Assembly: GCA_964509545.1 (NCBI GenBank)
Contig: CAZDXQ010000028.1
Coordinates: forward strand, 1 to 46,194
From: JADJWR01 sp964509545
Lineage (GTDB): Bacteria > Pseudomonadota > Gammaproteobacteria > Burkholderiales > Burkholderiaceae_F
Length of the DNA stretch: 46,194 bases
Direction of reading: 5' to 3'
Part shown: piece after piece, positions 33,553 to 41,950 of the stretch
Numbering within the stretch: the stretch's first letter is position 1
How the letters are laid out: the number at the start of each line of letters is the position of its first letter
Notes under the pieces: generated by a model
Told to the model about the DNA's origin: nothing
The model's input: only the letters and a program-made list of their open reading frames with translations
The model's database searches: none
Translations under genes and position numbers: made by a program

Positions 33553-34620
33553 ATGTCCGCCAATCCCATCGTGCGGGTGAGGCCCCTCGGTTTCCCGTGG
33601 CCGACCACCGACCCGTTCCTGTTCTGCGTCTTCCACGACGATGCCTACCCGCGCGGCAACGGCAGGCTCGGACCGGATGCCTCGCTGGCTGGGCGCGACA
33701 TCGGCCAGGATTTCAGTCGCAAGGACGGCTGGAGCATGTACCACGGCACTCACGTGCCGGGCTTTCCGGCTCACCCGCATCGCGGCTTCGAGACCGTCAC
33801 CATCGTGCGCGAAGGGCTGGTCGATCACGCCGACTCGCTGGGGGCGGCGGCGCGTTACGGCCGCGGCGACGTGCAGTGGCTGACCGCCGGCGGGGGAATC
33901 GTGCACGCAGAGATGTTTCCGCTGCTCGACAGTGCCGGTCCGAACCCGCTGCAGCTGTTCCAGATCTGGCTCAACCTGCCGGCGGCTTCGAAGATGGCGG
34001 CACCGCACTTCACGATGTTCTGGTCGGAGGACGTTCCGCGCCGACAGATGGCGGAGTCGGACGGCCGCGGCACCGAGGTCGTCGTCGTTGCCGGACGGCT
34101 GGGCGATCCGAGTACGGGCGGCACGGTTGCGCCGCTGCCGCCGCCACCGGACTCGTGGGCCTCGCACGACGAAGCGGATGTGGCGATCTGGACGATCCGC
34201 ATGGACTCCGGTGCGCGCTGGACGGTGCCGCCGGCCACCGGCGCCGGCACGCGGCGGACGCTTTACTTCTTCAGCGGCGGCTCGCTGCAGATCGGCGGGC
34301 AGCAGGTGCCGACAGGCGCCGCGATCGAGGTGCGTGCTGACATGCCGGTGCAGATCGTCAATGGCCAGACGCCGGGCGAATTGCTGCTGCTGCAGGGCCG
34401 TCCCATCTGCGAGCCGGTCGCGCAGTACAGCACGTTCGTGATGAACACGCAGGCCGAGATCATGCGGGCGTTCGACGACTATCGGCGCACGCAGTTCGGC
34501 GGCTGGACCTGGCCCGATGTCGCGCCGGTGCACGGCATGGATCCGGCGCGTTTCGCGCGCTACCCGGATGGCCGCGAGGACCGGCCCACGCCGCGACGTC
34601 CCGCGGCCACGCCTCGTTGA
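33553..34620 (+). CDS. Pirin-family protein
   Basis: A 355-residue bicupin of the pirin family. The N-terminal cupin carries the metal site: HPHRGFETVTIV (two His), then GGGIVHAEMF (His and Glu). The PLQLFQIWLNLPAASKMAAP segment links to the C-terminal cupin (about 205-330; PGELLLLQGRPICEPVAQY, FVMNTQAEIMRAFDDYRRTQ). It is longer than the roughly 290 residues of YhhW-type pirins, with insertions near the start (GRLGPDASLAGRDIGQDFSR) and around residues 190-215. Pirins bind Fe and some show quercetinase activity; others act as regulators. Start 33553 is chosen because MSANPIVRVRPLG is the first protein-like stretch. Confidence 0.9.
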   Translation: MSANPIVRVRPLGFPWPTTDPFLFCVFHDDAYPRGNGRLGPDASLAGRDIGQDFSRKDGWSMYHGTHVPGFPAHPHRGFETVTIVREGLVDHADSLGAAARYGRGDVQWLTAGGGIVHAEMFPLLDSAGPNPLQLFQIWLNLPAASKMAAPHFTMFWSEDVPRRQMAESDGRGTEVVVVAGRLGDPSTGGTVAPLPPPPDSWASHDEADVAIWTIRMDSGARWTVPPATGAGTRRTLYFFSGGSLQIGGQQVPTGAAIEVRADMPVQIVNGQTPGELLLLQGRPICEPVAQYSTFVMNTQAEIMRAFDDYRRTQFGGWTWPDVAPVHGMDPARFARYPDGREDRPTPRRPAATPR

Positions 34621-34689
34621 CGAGGCGGAATGCCGATGGATCGATCCGCCAGCGCGGCCCTGCCGCCACTGCAGAGCGGGCCGGCGGCG

Positions 34690-34862
34690 TGGATCGCGTG
34701 CGCCACCGCGCGGCCGGCGAATGCGGTCGCTGACTCGGCGACGCGGCTCACCGCGCCGCCCATCAGCGGCAGCGGCGTGTAGGAGCGGGCCGAACGGTCG
34801 TGCCAGGCGTGCTCGGCGAGCACGTCGATCAGTGCATCGCCCAGCGCGTTGAAGTAGTCTGA
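34690..34862 (-). pseudogene. Possible fragment of an FAD-linked oxidoreductase
   Basis: On the minus strand the frame after the TGA near 34866 reads SDYFNALGDALIDVLAEHAW and PLMGGAVSRVAESATAFAGR. This resembles the C-terminal part of berberine-bridge-type FAD oxidoreductases (GGAxxRVxxxATAFxxR). The similarity is short, has no start and runs into non-coding sequence on both sides. It is the only thing noticed in the roughly 500-base gap between the pirin gene and the next gene. Confidence 0.35.
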
Positions 34863-35118
34863 TTTTCACTCGTCGCGCCGCCCCGGCGGCACCGCGCCCA
34901 TCGCCAGGAGGCTTCCCGTCTGGCTGAGGCTCGACAAGAGGGTCGGACGGGACATTCCGATCGTTCCTGCGGCGGCCGGTTAGCGCAGGGCACGCAGCAC
35001 GCCTCGGTTGGCGTGCTTCGGGGCCGGGTGGCATCGGGCGCCGCCGTTGCCCGCGATCAAGGAGGTTTCGACGGCGCGTCTTATGGTGTATCGGTCAGCG
35101 TCGCCGTTGGCTGCGCCC

Positions 35119-35658
35119 ATGACGAAGACAGGAACCGCGGAACAGATCAAGGTCAACCGCGCGCCGGTGTTGACGCTATGGGCGGCGGTCGTCGCCGAGC
35201 GGCTCGGCTTCGATCGCGACGAGGCGTTGACGATGGGGCGCGTCGTCGCCGGCCTGAACGCGTATGCGAAGGGCAAGGCGCTCGGGCTGTTCAAGCCGGC
35301 GCCGGAGGAGGTCAGGCGCCGCCGCGAGCGGCTGGCGCACGGCGAGCAGATGCACGTCGACCTGCTGCACCGCGCAGTGCCGGTGATGGTGACCCCCGAC
35401 GGGCTGCGCGCCGTGTCGAAGGACAAACCGATAGCGCCGGCGAGTGTGCAGCGCTATCTCGAAAGCAAGTTCGGCGATGCGCTCGGCGCAGTCGAGCAGG
35501 CGATGAACCAGCTCGCCGCATCGCTGCCGGTCGACGATCTGGCGCACCGCGCCTATGCGTTGTATGAGGCGTTCCGGCCGGCGGTGCCGGCGGGCGTCAG
35601 CGGCTGGGGCGCGGCGGGCGTGCTGGAACTGGAGCGGATCCGCAAAGCGGCGCGCTGA
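35119..35658 (+). CDS. Conserved hypothetical protein
   Basis: A 179-residue protein I cannot place in a named family. It opens MTKTGTAEQIKVNRAPVLTL, continues WAAVVAERLGFDRDEALTMG and VVAGLNAYAKGKALGLF, then VQRYLESKFGDALGAVEQAM and closes with VSGWGAAGVLELERIRKAAR. The make-up is helical and soluble, with no signal peptide or Cys motif. The ATG at 35119 is preferred because the open frame upstream (from 35008) is not protein-like. It lies 76 bases ahead of rtcA on the same strand and may be cotranscribed with it; this is the only clue to function. Confidence 0.75.
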   Translation: MTKTGTAEQIKVNRAPVLTLWAAVVAERLGFDRDEALTMGRVVAGLNAYAKGKALGLFKPAPEEVRRRRERLAHGEQMHVDLLHRAVPVMVTPDGLRAVSKDKPIAPASVQRYLESKFGDALGAVEQAMNQLAASLPVDDLAHRAYALYEAFRPAVPAGVSGWGAAGVLELERIRKAAR

Positions 35659-35734
35659 GCGGCCCGGCCCCGCCGCGTGTCCTGCGGTCCGATTGCCGAG
35701 GCGTGCAGAGCGCGACGCAGGTCGACGAGACTCG

Positions 35735-36775
35735 ATGATCGAGATCGACGGGGCCTTTGGCGAAGGCGGCGGCCAGCTGGTGCGCACCGCGGTCGCGCTG
35801 TCCGCTGTCAGGCGCAGGCCGATCCGCGTCGTCAATGTCCGCGCCCGACGGCGAAATCCCGGGCTGGCGCCGCAGCACGTGGCGGCGGTGCGCGCCGTTG
35901 CGTCGATGTGCGAGGCGCAGTGCGAAGGTGTCGAGCCGCATTCGACGGCATTTGCCTTCTCGCCGCAGCGGCTGCGCGGCGGCGACTATCGCGTCGATGT
36001 CGGCACGGCCGGCAGCATCACGCTGGTGCTGCAGGCGATGCTGCCGGCAGCGGTGGCCAGTGGCGAACGCTGCAGGATCCGCGTGCGTGGAGGCACTGAC
36101 GTGCGGGCCGCGCCGCCGATCGACTATTTCGCTGCCGTGCTGCTGCCGCTGCTGGCCAGGCTGGGTGTCCACGCGGCGCTCGCCGTCGAACGCCGCGGCT
36201 ATTACCCGAAAGGCGGCGGCGAGGTCCGGCTCGAAGTGGCGCCGGCCGCCGCGCTGCAGCCCTTCGCGGCGCCGTCGCCGGGTGCGATCGAGCGCGTCGA
36301 CATCCTTGCTCATGTTGGGCAACTGCCGCGCGAGATCGCCGCGCGCATGGCGCTGGCGGCGCTACAGGCACTGCCGCCGGCACTGCCGGTCGATTCGAAA
36401 GTGGACGCACTTGCGGCAGACCGCGCTGCGGGTTGCGGCGGAGCGATCGTGCTGCGCGCGTTGACCGCGAACACGGTGCTCGGCGCGGCCGAGGTGGCCG
36501 AGCGCGGCGTTCGTGCCGAACGGCTGGGCGAGCGGGCGGGCGCGAGCCTGGCGCGCGACCTGCGTGCCGGCGTGACGCTCGACGTGCACGCGACCGACCA
36601 GATGCTCGTGTTTCTTGCGCTCGCATCCGGCGAGTCGCGCTGTGTCGTGCGCGAACTCAGCTCGCATGCGCGCACGGCGATGTGGCTGATCGAACGGCTG
36701 GCGGGAACGCGTTTCGAAACGACGGCGGCGGCAGGCGGGGTCGGCCTGCGCGTGCTGCCGGCAGGCGCAGGTTAG
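35735..36775 (+). CDS. rtcA: RNA 3'-terminal phosphate cyclase
   Basis: A 346-residue RtcA, which uses ATP to turn RNA 3'-phosphates into 2',3'-cyclic phosphates through a covalent histidine-AMP. Family motifs in order: IEIDGAFGEGGGQLVRTAVA (about 2-21), RNPGLAPQHVAAV, GSITLVLQAMLPAA, RGGTDVRAAPPIDYFAAVLL, GYYPKGGGEVRLEV, and the catalytic His311 in RELSSHARTAMWLIERL, equivalent to His309 of the E. coli enzyme. VHATDQMLVFLALASG stands just before it. Length fits. There is no rtcB or rtcR in the window. The unknown gene 76 bases upstream and the DUF504 gene 4.2 kb upstream are the possible partners. Confidence 0.93.
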   Translation: MIEIDGAFGEGGGQLVRTAVALSAVRRRPIRVVNVRARRRNPGLAPQHVAAVRAVASMCEAQCEGVEPHSTAFAFSPQRLRGGDYRVDVGTAGSITLVLQAMLPAAVASGERCRIRVRGGTDVRAAPPIDYFAAVLLPLLARLGVHAALAVERRGYYPKGGGEVRLEVAPAAALQPFAAPSPGAIERVDILAHVGQLPREIAARMALAALQALPPALPVDSKVDALAADRAAGCGGAIVLRALTANTVLGAAEVAERGVRAERLGERAGASLARDLRAGVTLDVHATDQMLVFLALASGESRCVVRELSSHARTAMWLIERLAGTRFETTAAAGGVGLRVLPAGAG

Positions 36776-36898
36776 GCCAACTCGGGGCGGCCCATCGTCG
36801 TGCCCGCGACGTAACCTGCAGGGCGGCCGGACCGGCCGCATCGCGCATCGACTCGCTGCGGCAGCGCAGGCCGCGTTCGCCCGCGCGCGCCCCCGCCG

Positions 36899-37543
36899 TC
36901 AGGACGCGGCAGACTGCCGCGCGCGCCAGCCGCTGTACAGGGCGATCAGGCCCGGGATCAGGATCAGCGCCCAGATGATCTTCGACAGGTTCGTCTGCAC
37001 CCAGCCGACGTTGCCGAACAGGTAGCCGGCGGTGACCAGCGAGCCGACCCAGAGCGTGCCGCCGCTGACGTCATAGAACGTGAACCTGCTGCGCGTCATC
37101 TGTGCCACCCCGGCGACGAAGGGCGCGAAGGTGCGCAGGAACGGCATGAAGCGCGCCAGCACGATGGTGATGCCGCCATACTTCTCGTAGAAAGCGTGCG
37201 TGCGCTCGAAGGCGCGCTTGTTGAAGAATTTCGAGTCCTCCCACTGGAACACGCGCGGTCCGATCATGCGGCCGATCGCGTAGTTGGTCTGGTTGCCGGC
37301 GATCGCCGCGGCGATCAGCAGGGCCACCAGCAGCGGGTAATCCATCATCCCGGCGCCGGCCAGCGCGCCGGCGACGAACAGCAGCGAATCTCCGGGCAGC
37401 AACGGCATCACCACCAGCCCGGTCTCGACGAAGATGATCAGGAACAGCAGCGCGTACACCCACGTGCCGTAGGTCTCGACGAAGCCGCGCAGGTGCACGT
37501 CGACGTGCAGGATGAAGTCGATCAGGAAGGCGACGATTTCCAT
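36899..37543 (-). CDS. DedA-family (VTT domain) membrane protein
   Basis: A 214-residue inner-membrane protein of the DedA family, which is linked to undecaprenyl-phosphate or phospholipid transport and membrane homeostasis. Signature stretches are YALLFLIIFVETGLVVMPLL, PGDSLLFVAGALAGAG, FYEKYGGITIVLARFMPFLR and TFAPFVAGVAQMTRSRFTFY, with the functionally needed Glu (FVET) and Arg (ARFMPFLR) present. Start at 37543 (MEIVAFLIDFILHVDV) is preferred to one 33 bases further out. It stands alone; its divergent neighbour rtcA ends 123 bases away, tail to tail. Confidence 0.92.
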   Translation of the reverse strand: MEIVAFLIDFILHVDVHLRGFVETYGTWVYALLFLIIFVETGLVVMPLLPGDSLLFVAGALAGAGMMDYPLLVALLIAAAIAGNQTNYAIGRMIGPRVFQWEDSKFFNKRAFERTHAFYEKYGGITIVLARFMPFLRTFAPFVAGVAQMTRSRFTFYDVSGGTLWVGSLVTAGYLFGNVGWVQTNLSKIIWALILIPGLIALYSGWRARQSAAS

Positions 37544-37603
37544 GCGCCGATTATCCGTGGCCACCGCAGTGCGCACCGTCGGCCGGATGGCCGATCGTCG
37601 AGC

Positions 37604-39703
37604 TCAGCGGCCGAGGCGCCGCCAGAGGAAGGTGAAGGTCTGCGCCCACATGCGCGCTGCCTGTTCGTTGTTGGCTGCGGCGCCGTGCCCGCCCTCGATG
37701 TTCTCGAAGTAAAGCACGTCGTGGCCCATCTCGCGCATCCGCGCCGCCGTCTTGCGCGCGTGGGCCGGATGGACGCGGTCGTCGCGGCTCGACGTGTACA
37801 GGAAAAGCGGCGGGTACTTCGCCTCCTTGCGCAGGTTCTGGTACGGCGAGTACCTGGCGATGAAGGCGCGGTCGTCGGGCTTGTCGGGGTCGCCGTACTC
37901 GCCGATCCACGAAGCGCCGGCGAGCAGCCGGTGATAGCGCAGCATGTCCGCCAGCGGCACCTGCGCGACCACGGCGCCGAACAGCCCGGGTCGCTGCACC
38001 ATCGTGCCGGTGACGAGCAACCCGCCCTGGCTGCCGCCGATGATGCCGAGCCACTCGGGTGAAGTGATGCCGCGGGCGATCGCATCCTGCGCCACGGCGA
38101 TGAAGTCATCGAAGGTCTTCTGCCGGCCTTCGCGCCGCGCCTGCAGGTGCCAGTGTGGACCGAACTCGCCGCCGCCGCGGATGTTGGCGAGCAGGAACAC
38201 GCCGCCGGGCTCGAGCCAGCCCTTGCCGAACACGCCCGAGTACCACGGCAGCTGCGACACTTCGAAACCGCCGTAGCCATACAGCAGCGTCGGGTGGCGG
38301 CCGTCGAGTTTCGTTTCTCGGCGCATCACCGCGAAGTAGGGAATGCGCGTGCCGTCGGGGCTGACCGCCTCGAACTGCCGCGTTTCGAGGCCGCTCGCGT
38401 CGAAGAACTGCGGCAGGGACTTCAGGGTCTCGAACTCGCTCCACCGCTTCGCCCCGGCGCGGCCAAGGTACAGCGTCGAAGGCGTGGCGAAGTCCTGCAC
38501 GGTCAGCATGAATTCGTCGCTCGCCCAGTAGGTGTCGGCAATGCTGACCTGCGCGTTCAGTGGCAGCGGCATCGGTCGCGAAGTCCACGCCTTGCCGTCG
38601 AAGCGCGCCTCGTGCCAGCGCGAGCGCACGTTGTCCAGCTCGCCGAGCAGCACCGCCGAGCGCGTCGTCGCTAGCGTCTGCAGCGCGCGCCGCGGTCCCG
38701 GTTCGTAGACGACGGCGAAGTCGCGCCGGCCGGCGAACAGCGCATCGACACCGATGGCGATCACCGTGCCGGCCGTGAACTCGCGCTGCGCCGGTTTCCA
38801 GGCCGTGCGCAGGCGCAGCAGCACCTGGTCCCTGAAGAAGGTGACCTCGGCGTCGGTCGGCGCCGGCAGCGCAACGAGCCTGCCGTCGACGACGCGCTGC
38901 CACTGCGCGTTGCGGGTGGAGATCACGCGCACGACCCAGTCGCGGCGTTCACCGGATTCGCGCTCCGACAGGCCGAAGGCCAGCACTTCGTTCGCCGGCT
39001 GCTCGTAGAGGGTCGTCGCTTCCGCCAGCGGCGTGCCGCGCTTCCACAGCTTGACGATGCGCGCATAGCCCGAGGTGGTCAGGCTGCCGGGTCCGTAATC
39101 GGTGGCGACCCAGAGCCGGTCTGCATCGCGCCAGCCGGTGCGGCTCTTGGCCTCCGGCAGCACGAAGCCGTCGGCGACGAAGCGCCTGTCGACGAGGTCG
39201 AACTCGCGCTCGACCGCCGCGTCGGCGCCGCCGCGCGACAGCGAGATCAGGCAGTGGCGGTACGGTTCGTCGGACTTGTCGGGACGCAGGCAGTCGGCGC
39301 CCTGCCACACCCAGTTCTCGTTCTCGGCCGTGGCCAGCGCATCGAGATCGAGCACGGTTTCCCATTCGGGTTCGGCCTTGCGGTACTCGCCGAGTGTGGT
39401 CCGGCGCCACAGCCCGCGCGGGTTGGCGGCATCGCGCCAGAAGTTGTAGTAGTGGCCGCCCATGCGCGTGACGAACGGGATGCGTTCGCGCGAGTCGAGG
39501 ATGCGCAGCAGTTCGCCGCGCATCGGCACGTAGCGTGGGTCGGCGGCGAACTGCTCCTCGGCCTCGGCGTTGCGGCTGCGCACCCAGGCCAGCGCACGCT
39601 CGCCGGAGACGTCTTCGAGCCAGAGATAGGGATCTTCGGCCGGTGGCGTGGCGGCTTCAGCGGTCATCAGCAAGGCACAGAGCAGCAGCGCAAGCGGTCT
39701 CAT
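37604..39703 (-). CDS. Prolyl oligopeptidase family (S9A) serine peptidase
   Basis: A 699-residue S9A peptidase. A signal peptide is visible (MRPLALLLCALLMTAEAATP), so the protein is probably periplasmic. After DPYLWLEDVSGERALAWVR comes the seven-bladed propeller (about 70-420) and then the alpha/beta-hydrolase domain: LYGYGGFEVSQLPWYSGVFG, NIRGGGEFGPHWHLQARREG, the nucleophile Ser558 in LGIIGGSQGGLLVTGTM, TSSRDDRVHPAHA near 640 for the acid, and His673 in IEGGHGAAAN. The residue after the nucleophile is Gln, where prolyl oligopeptidases generally have Asn (GGSNGG). It would cleave short peptides; actual Pro specificity is not proven. The nearest genes are unrelated. Confidence 0.92.
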   Translation of the reverse strand: MRPLALLLCALLMTAEAATPPAEDPYLWLEDVSGERALAWVRSRNAEAEEQFAADPRYVPMRGELLRILDSRERIPFVTRMGGHYYNFWRDAANPRGLWRRTTLGEYRKAEPEWETVLDLDALATAENENWVWQGADCLRPDKSDEPYRHCLISLSRGGADAAVEREFDLVDRRFVADGFVLPEAKSRTGWRDADRLWVATDYGPGSLTTSGYARIVKLWKRGTPLAEATTLYEQPANEVLAFGLSERESGERRDWVVRVISTRNAQWQRVVDGRLVALPAPTDAEVTFFRDQVLLRLRTAWKPAQREFTAGTVIAIGVDALFAGRRDFAVVYEPGPRRALQTLATTRSAVLLGELDNVRSRWHEARFDGKAWTSRPMPLPLNAQVSIADTYWASDEFMLTVQDFATPSTLYLGRAGAKRWSEFETLKSLPQFFDASGLETRQFEAVSPDGTRIPYFAVMRRETKLDGRHPTLLYGYGGFEVSQLPWYSGVFGKGWLEPGGVFLLANIRGGGEFGPHWHLQARREGRQKTFDDFIAVAQDAIARGITSPEWLGIIGGSQGGLLVTGTMVQRPGLFGAVVAQVPLADMLRYHRLLAGASWIGEYGDPDKPDDRAFIARYSPYQNLRKEAKYPPLFLYTSSRDDRVHPAHARKTAARMREMGHDVLYFENIEGGHGAAANNEQAARMWAQTFTFLWRRLGR

Positions 39704-39739
39704 TCGCAGCAGGATCCCGGTTGCGCACCGTGGTGTCGG

Positions 39740-40486
39740 TCAGATGACCATTTTTGCGCCTGCGACCAGCAGCACTGCGGACAGTGCGCGGCGCAGCCCG
39801 GTATTGCCGAGACGGCGCGCGCCGAGCGTGGCACCGATCAGCCCGCCGACGAGCACCGCCGCCACCCAGTAGGGCAGTGCGTCGGGCAGCGTCGGATGTC
39901 GCGTCAGCAATCCGACGAGCCCCGAGGCCGAATTGACGAGGATGAACGCCGCCGTCGGCGCAGCGCTGTCGCGCACCGTGCCCCAGCCCATCAGCACCAC
40001 CAGCGGGCTGAGAAAGATGCCGCCACCGACCCCCGTGAGGCCGGACAGCAGCCCGATGCCGGCGCCGATCAGCAGCGCGATCGCCACCGGCGGCGGCCCA
40101 CGCACGGCGCGACCCGCGCCGTCGCCCTGCAGTGTTTCCATGAACAGGCGCAGCGCGGAAAACAGCAACACGGCGCCGACCAGCGCGCCGAACCACGCCA
40201 CCGGCAGATGGATGCGCCCGCCGACGAAGGCCATCGGCACCGACGTCAGCGCGAAGGGCAGAAACAGCCGCCAGTTGAAGCCGCCGGCGCGCGCGAACTT
40301 GTACAGCGAGATCGAGGCGACGCCGATGTTCATCACCAGCGCCGTCGGCCGCATCATGGCCGCTGGCATGCCAAGCAGCGCCATCGCCGCCAGGTAACCG
40401 GAGCCGCCGCCGTGGCCGACCGACGAATACAGCATCGCCGCGGCGAAGAACAGCAGACCGAGCAGGATGTCTTGGTCGATAGGCAT
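39740..40486 (-). CDS. TauE/SafE-family sulfite exporter-like permease
   Basis: A 248-residue membrane protein with about eight hydrophobic helices in two repeats. Repeat marks are LYSSVGHGGGSGYLAAMALL (residues about 19-38) and LLSGLTGVGGGIFLSPLVVL (about 143-162), the Gly-rich TauE/SafE signatures. The family exports sulfite, sulfoacetate or related anions, or imports organic acids; the substrate here is unknown. Start 40486 (MPIDQDILLGLLFFAA) is chosen over an Arg-rich upstream extension. It ends 37 bases before the start of the peptidase gene in the same direction. Confidence 0.9.
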   Translation of the reverse strand: MPIDQDILLGLLFFAAAMLYSSVGHGGGSGYLAAMALLGMPAAMMRPTALVMNIGVASISLYKFARAGGFNWRLFLPFALTSVPMAFVGGRIHLPVAWFGALVGAVLLFSALRLFMETLQGDGAGRAVRGPPPVAIALLIGAGIGLLSGLTGVGGGIFLSPLVVLMGWGTVRDSAAPTAAFILVNSASGLVGLLTRHPTLPDALPYWVAAVLVGGLIGATLGARRLGNTGLRRALSAVLLVAGAKMVI

Positions 40487-40536
40487 CGGTCGCGGCAATG
40501 GGCCCGTCGCACGCCGGCACGGCGCGGCCACGGGCG

Positions 40537-41400
40537 TCAGGACGTCGAGTACGCCAGCCGCACGTAGATCGGCGCGTACGGCGCCGCCTGCGTGATCTCG
40601 ATCAGCGCCTCGCGCGACAGTTCGAGCAGCGCAAGGAAATGGACGATCACGATCGGCACGCCGCGGGCCAGCGTCGCGGCATCGAAGAGGTCGCCGAATT
40701 CGACGAACTGCCTCCCCTGAAGCCGCCGCAGGATGATGCTCATGTGCTCGCGCACCGACAGTTCCTCGCGCGCGATGTGATGGTGCGCGTACAGCTTCGC
40801 GCGCTTGAGCACCTCGGCCCAGGCCTGCTGCAGGTCGGAAGGCTGCACGTCGGGCAGCCGCCGCGCCATCGTCTGTTCGATGGTGACGATGGCGCGCACG
40901 AAGTCGCGGCCGACGCGCGGCAATTCGTCGAGCTGCGCAGCGGCGAGCTTGATGCGCTCGTATTCGACCAGCCGCCGCACCAGTTCTGCGCGCGGATCCT
41001 CGACTTCCTCGCCGGTGGCCGCCTTCTTCACCGGCAGCAGCATCCGGCTCTTGATCTCGATCAGCATCGCCGCCATCAGCAGGTATTCGGCGGCCAGTTC
41101 GAGGTTGCTCTTGCGGATCTGCTCGATGTAGGCGAGGTACTGCGCCGTCAGCCCCGCCATCGGGATGTCGAGCACGTTGAAGTTCTGCTTGCGGATCAGG
41201 TACAGCAGCAGGTCGAGCGGCCCTTCGAAGGCCTCGAGAAAGACCTCGAGCGCATCCGGCGGGATGTACAGATCCTCGGGCAGCTTGAACAGCGGCTCGC
41301 CGTACAGGCGCGCCAGGGCGATGCCGTCGACGACGTCGGGCGTGACATCGGCGGCGGGCGCGGGCAGCGCCGCGTAGTCGGGGGCAACGGGTTCGGTCAT
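40537..41400 (-). CDS. scpA: Segregation and condensation protein A
   Basis: A 287-residue ScpA kleisin. It bridges SMC heads and ScpB in the condensin complex that compacts and segregates the chromosome. The family core is LEAFEGPLDLLLYLIRKQNF, NVLDIPMAGLTAQYLAYIEQ, LELAAEYLLMAAMLIEIKSR and MLLPVKKA near the N-terminus, and IIVHFLALLELSREALIEIT-like sequence (VIVHFLALLELSREAL) in the C-terminal winged helix. The N-terminal 35 residues before the core are an extension often seen in betaproteobacteria. The DUF3460 gene lies 91 bases upstream, a usual partnership in Burkholderiales. scpB is not in the window. Confidence 0.95.
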   Translation of the reverse strand: MTEPVAPDYAALPAPAADVTPDVVDGIALARLYGEPLFKLPEDLYIPPDALEVFLEAFEGPLDLLLYLIRKQNFNVLDIPMAGLTAQYLAYIEQIRKSNLELAAEYLLMAAMLIEIKSRMLLPVKKAATGEEVEDPRAELVRRLVEYERIKLAAAQLDELPRVGRDFVRAIVTIEQTMARRLPDVQPSDLQQAWAEVLKRAKLYAHHHIAREELSVREHMSIILRRLQGRQFVEFGDLFDAATLARGVPIVIVHFLALLELSREALIEITQAAPYAPIYVRLAYSTS

Positions 41401-41491
41401 GGCGGGCCGATGCTAGCAGCGATGTGCCGACGCTCAGCCCGGCGCTGGTCGCTGCGGCCGCGCCGGCCGGCCCGGCAATGCGCGCACCGGG

Positions 41492-41683
41492 CTAGCCGCG
41501 TCCGGTCTGGTACACGTAGGGCTGCTGCGGCACCTTCGCGTCCTGCCAGCGCTCGAGCTGGTCGGGATCGAGGTCCTTGTCCCACCAGATCGCCCGCCCC
41601 TCGCGCTGCTTGCGCTCCAGATCGGGCTGCTTGTTCTTCAGTTCGCGGATGAAGCGGGTCAGGTCGGATTCGTATTCGGCCAT
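41492..41683 (-). CDS. DUF3460-family small protein
   Basis: A 63-residue protein: MAEYESDLTRFIRELKNKQP, LERKQREGRAIWWDKDLDPD and AKVPQQPYVYQT. The pattern (acidic start, GRAxWWDK, PxxPYVYQ) is that of DUF3460, a small family confined to betaproteobacteria and commonly coded next to scpA. Its function is unknown. The start at 41683 gives the conserved MAEYESDLTRF; an upstream ATG at 41752 adds residues that do not fit. Confidence 0.85.
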   Translation of the reverse strand: MAEYESDLTRFIRELKNKQPDLERKQREGRAIWWDKDLDPDQLERWQDAKVPQQPYVYQTGRG

Positions 41684-41903
41684 GGCAACGGTCGGACGGC
41701 GCAGCTTCGCGGATGCGAAATAGTAGCGGCCCGCCCGCCTCGCCCGGCGCATCGACGGCGCGCGGGGCGGCCGGCCGACGGTTGCCGCCGCCGACCGGCG
41801 CCGGGGCGGTGCCGCCGGAGGCCGACAGCGGGCGTGCGCCGTCGGGCAGCGGCGCCAGCTGACTGTTGACGTTGCGCAAGCCGGCGATGTTGCTCGTGCC
41901 GAT

Positions 41904-41922
41904 GCCGCGACCTGGTCGCGGC
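41904..41922. terminator. Perfect palindrome after the hyf-like operon
   Basis: gccgcgacc-t-ggtcgcggc is a perfect palindrome with 9-base arms, 29 bases past the stop of the hyfI-like gene (minus strand). It may terminate or protect the 3' end of that operon. The rest of the gap 41684-41950 has no recognisable gene. Confidence 0.45.
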
Positions 41923-41950
41923 GAGGTGGACAGCGGCGACAGCCGCCGCG

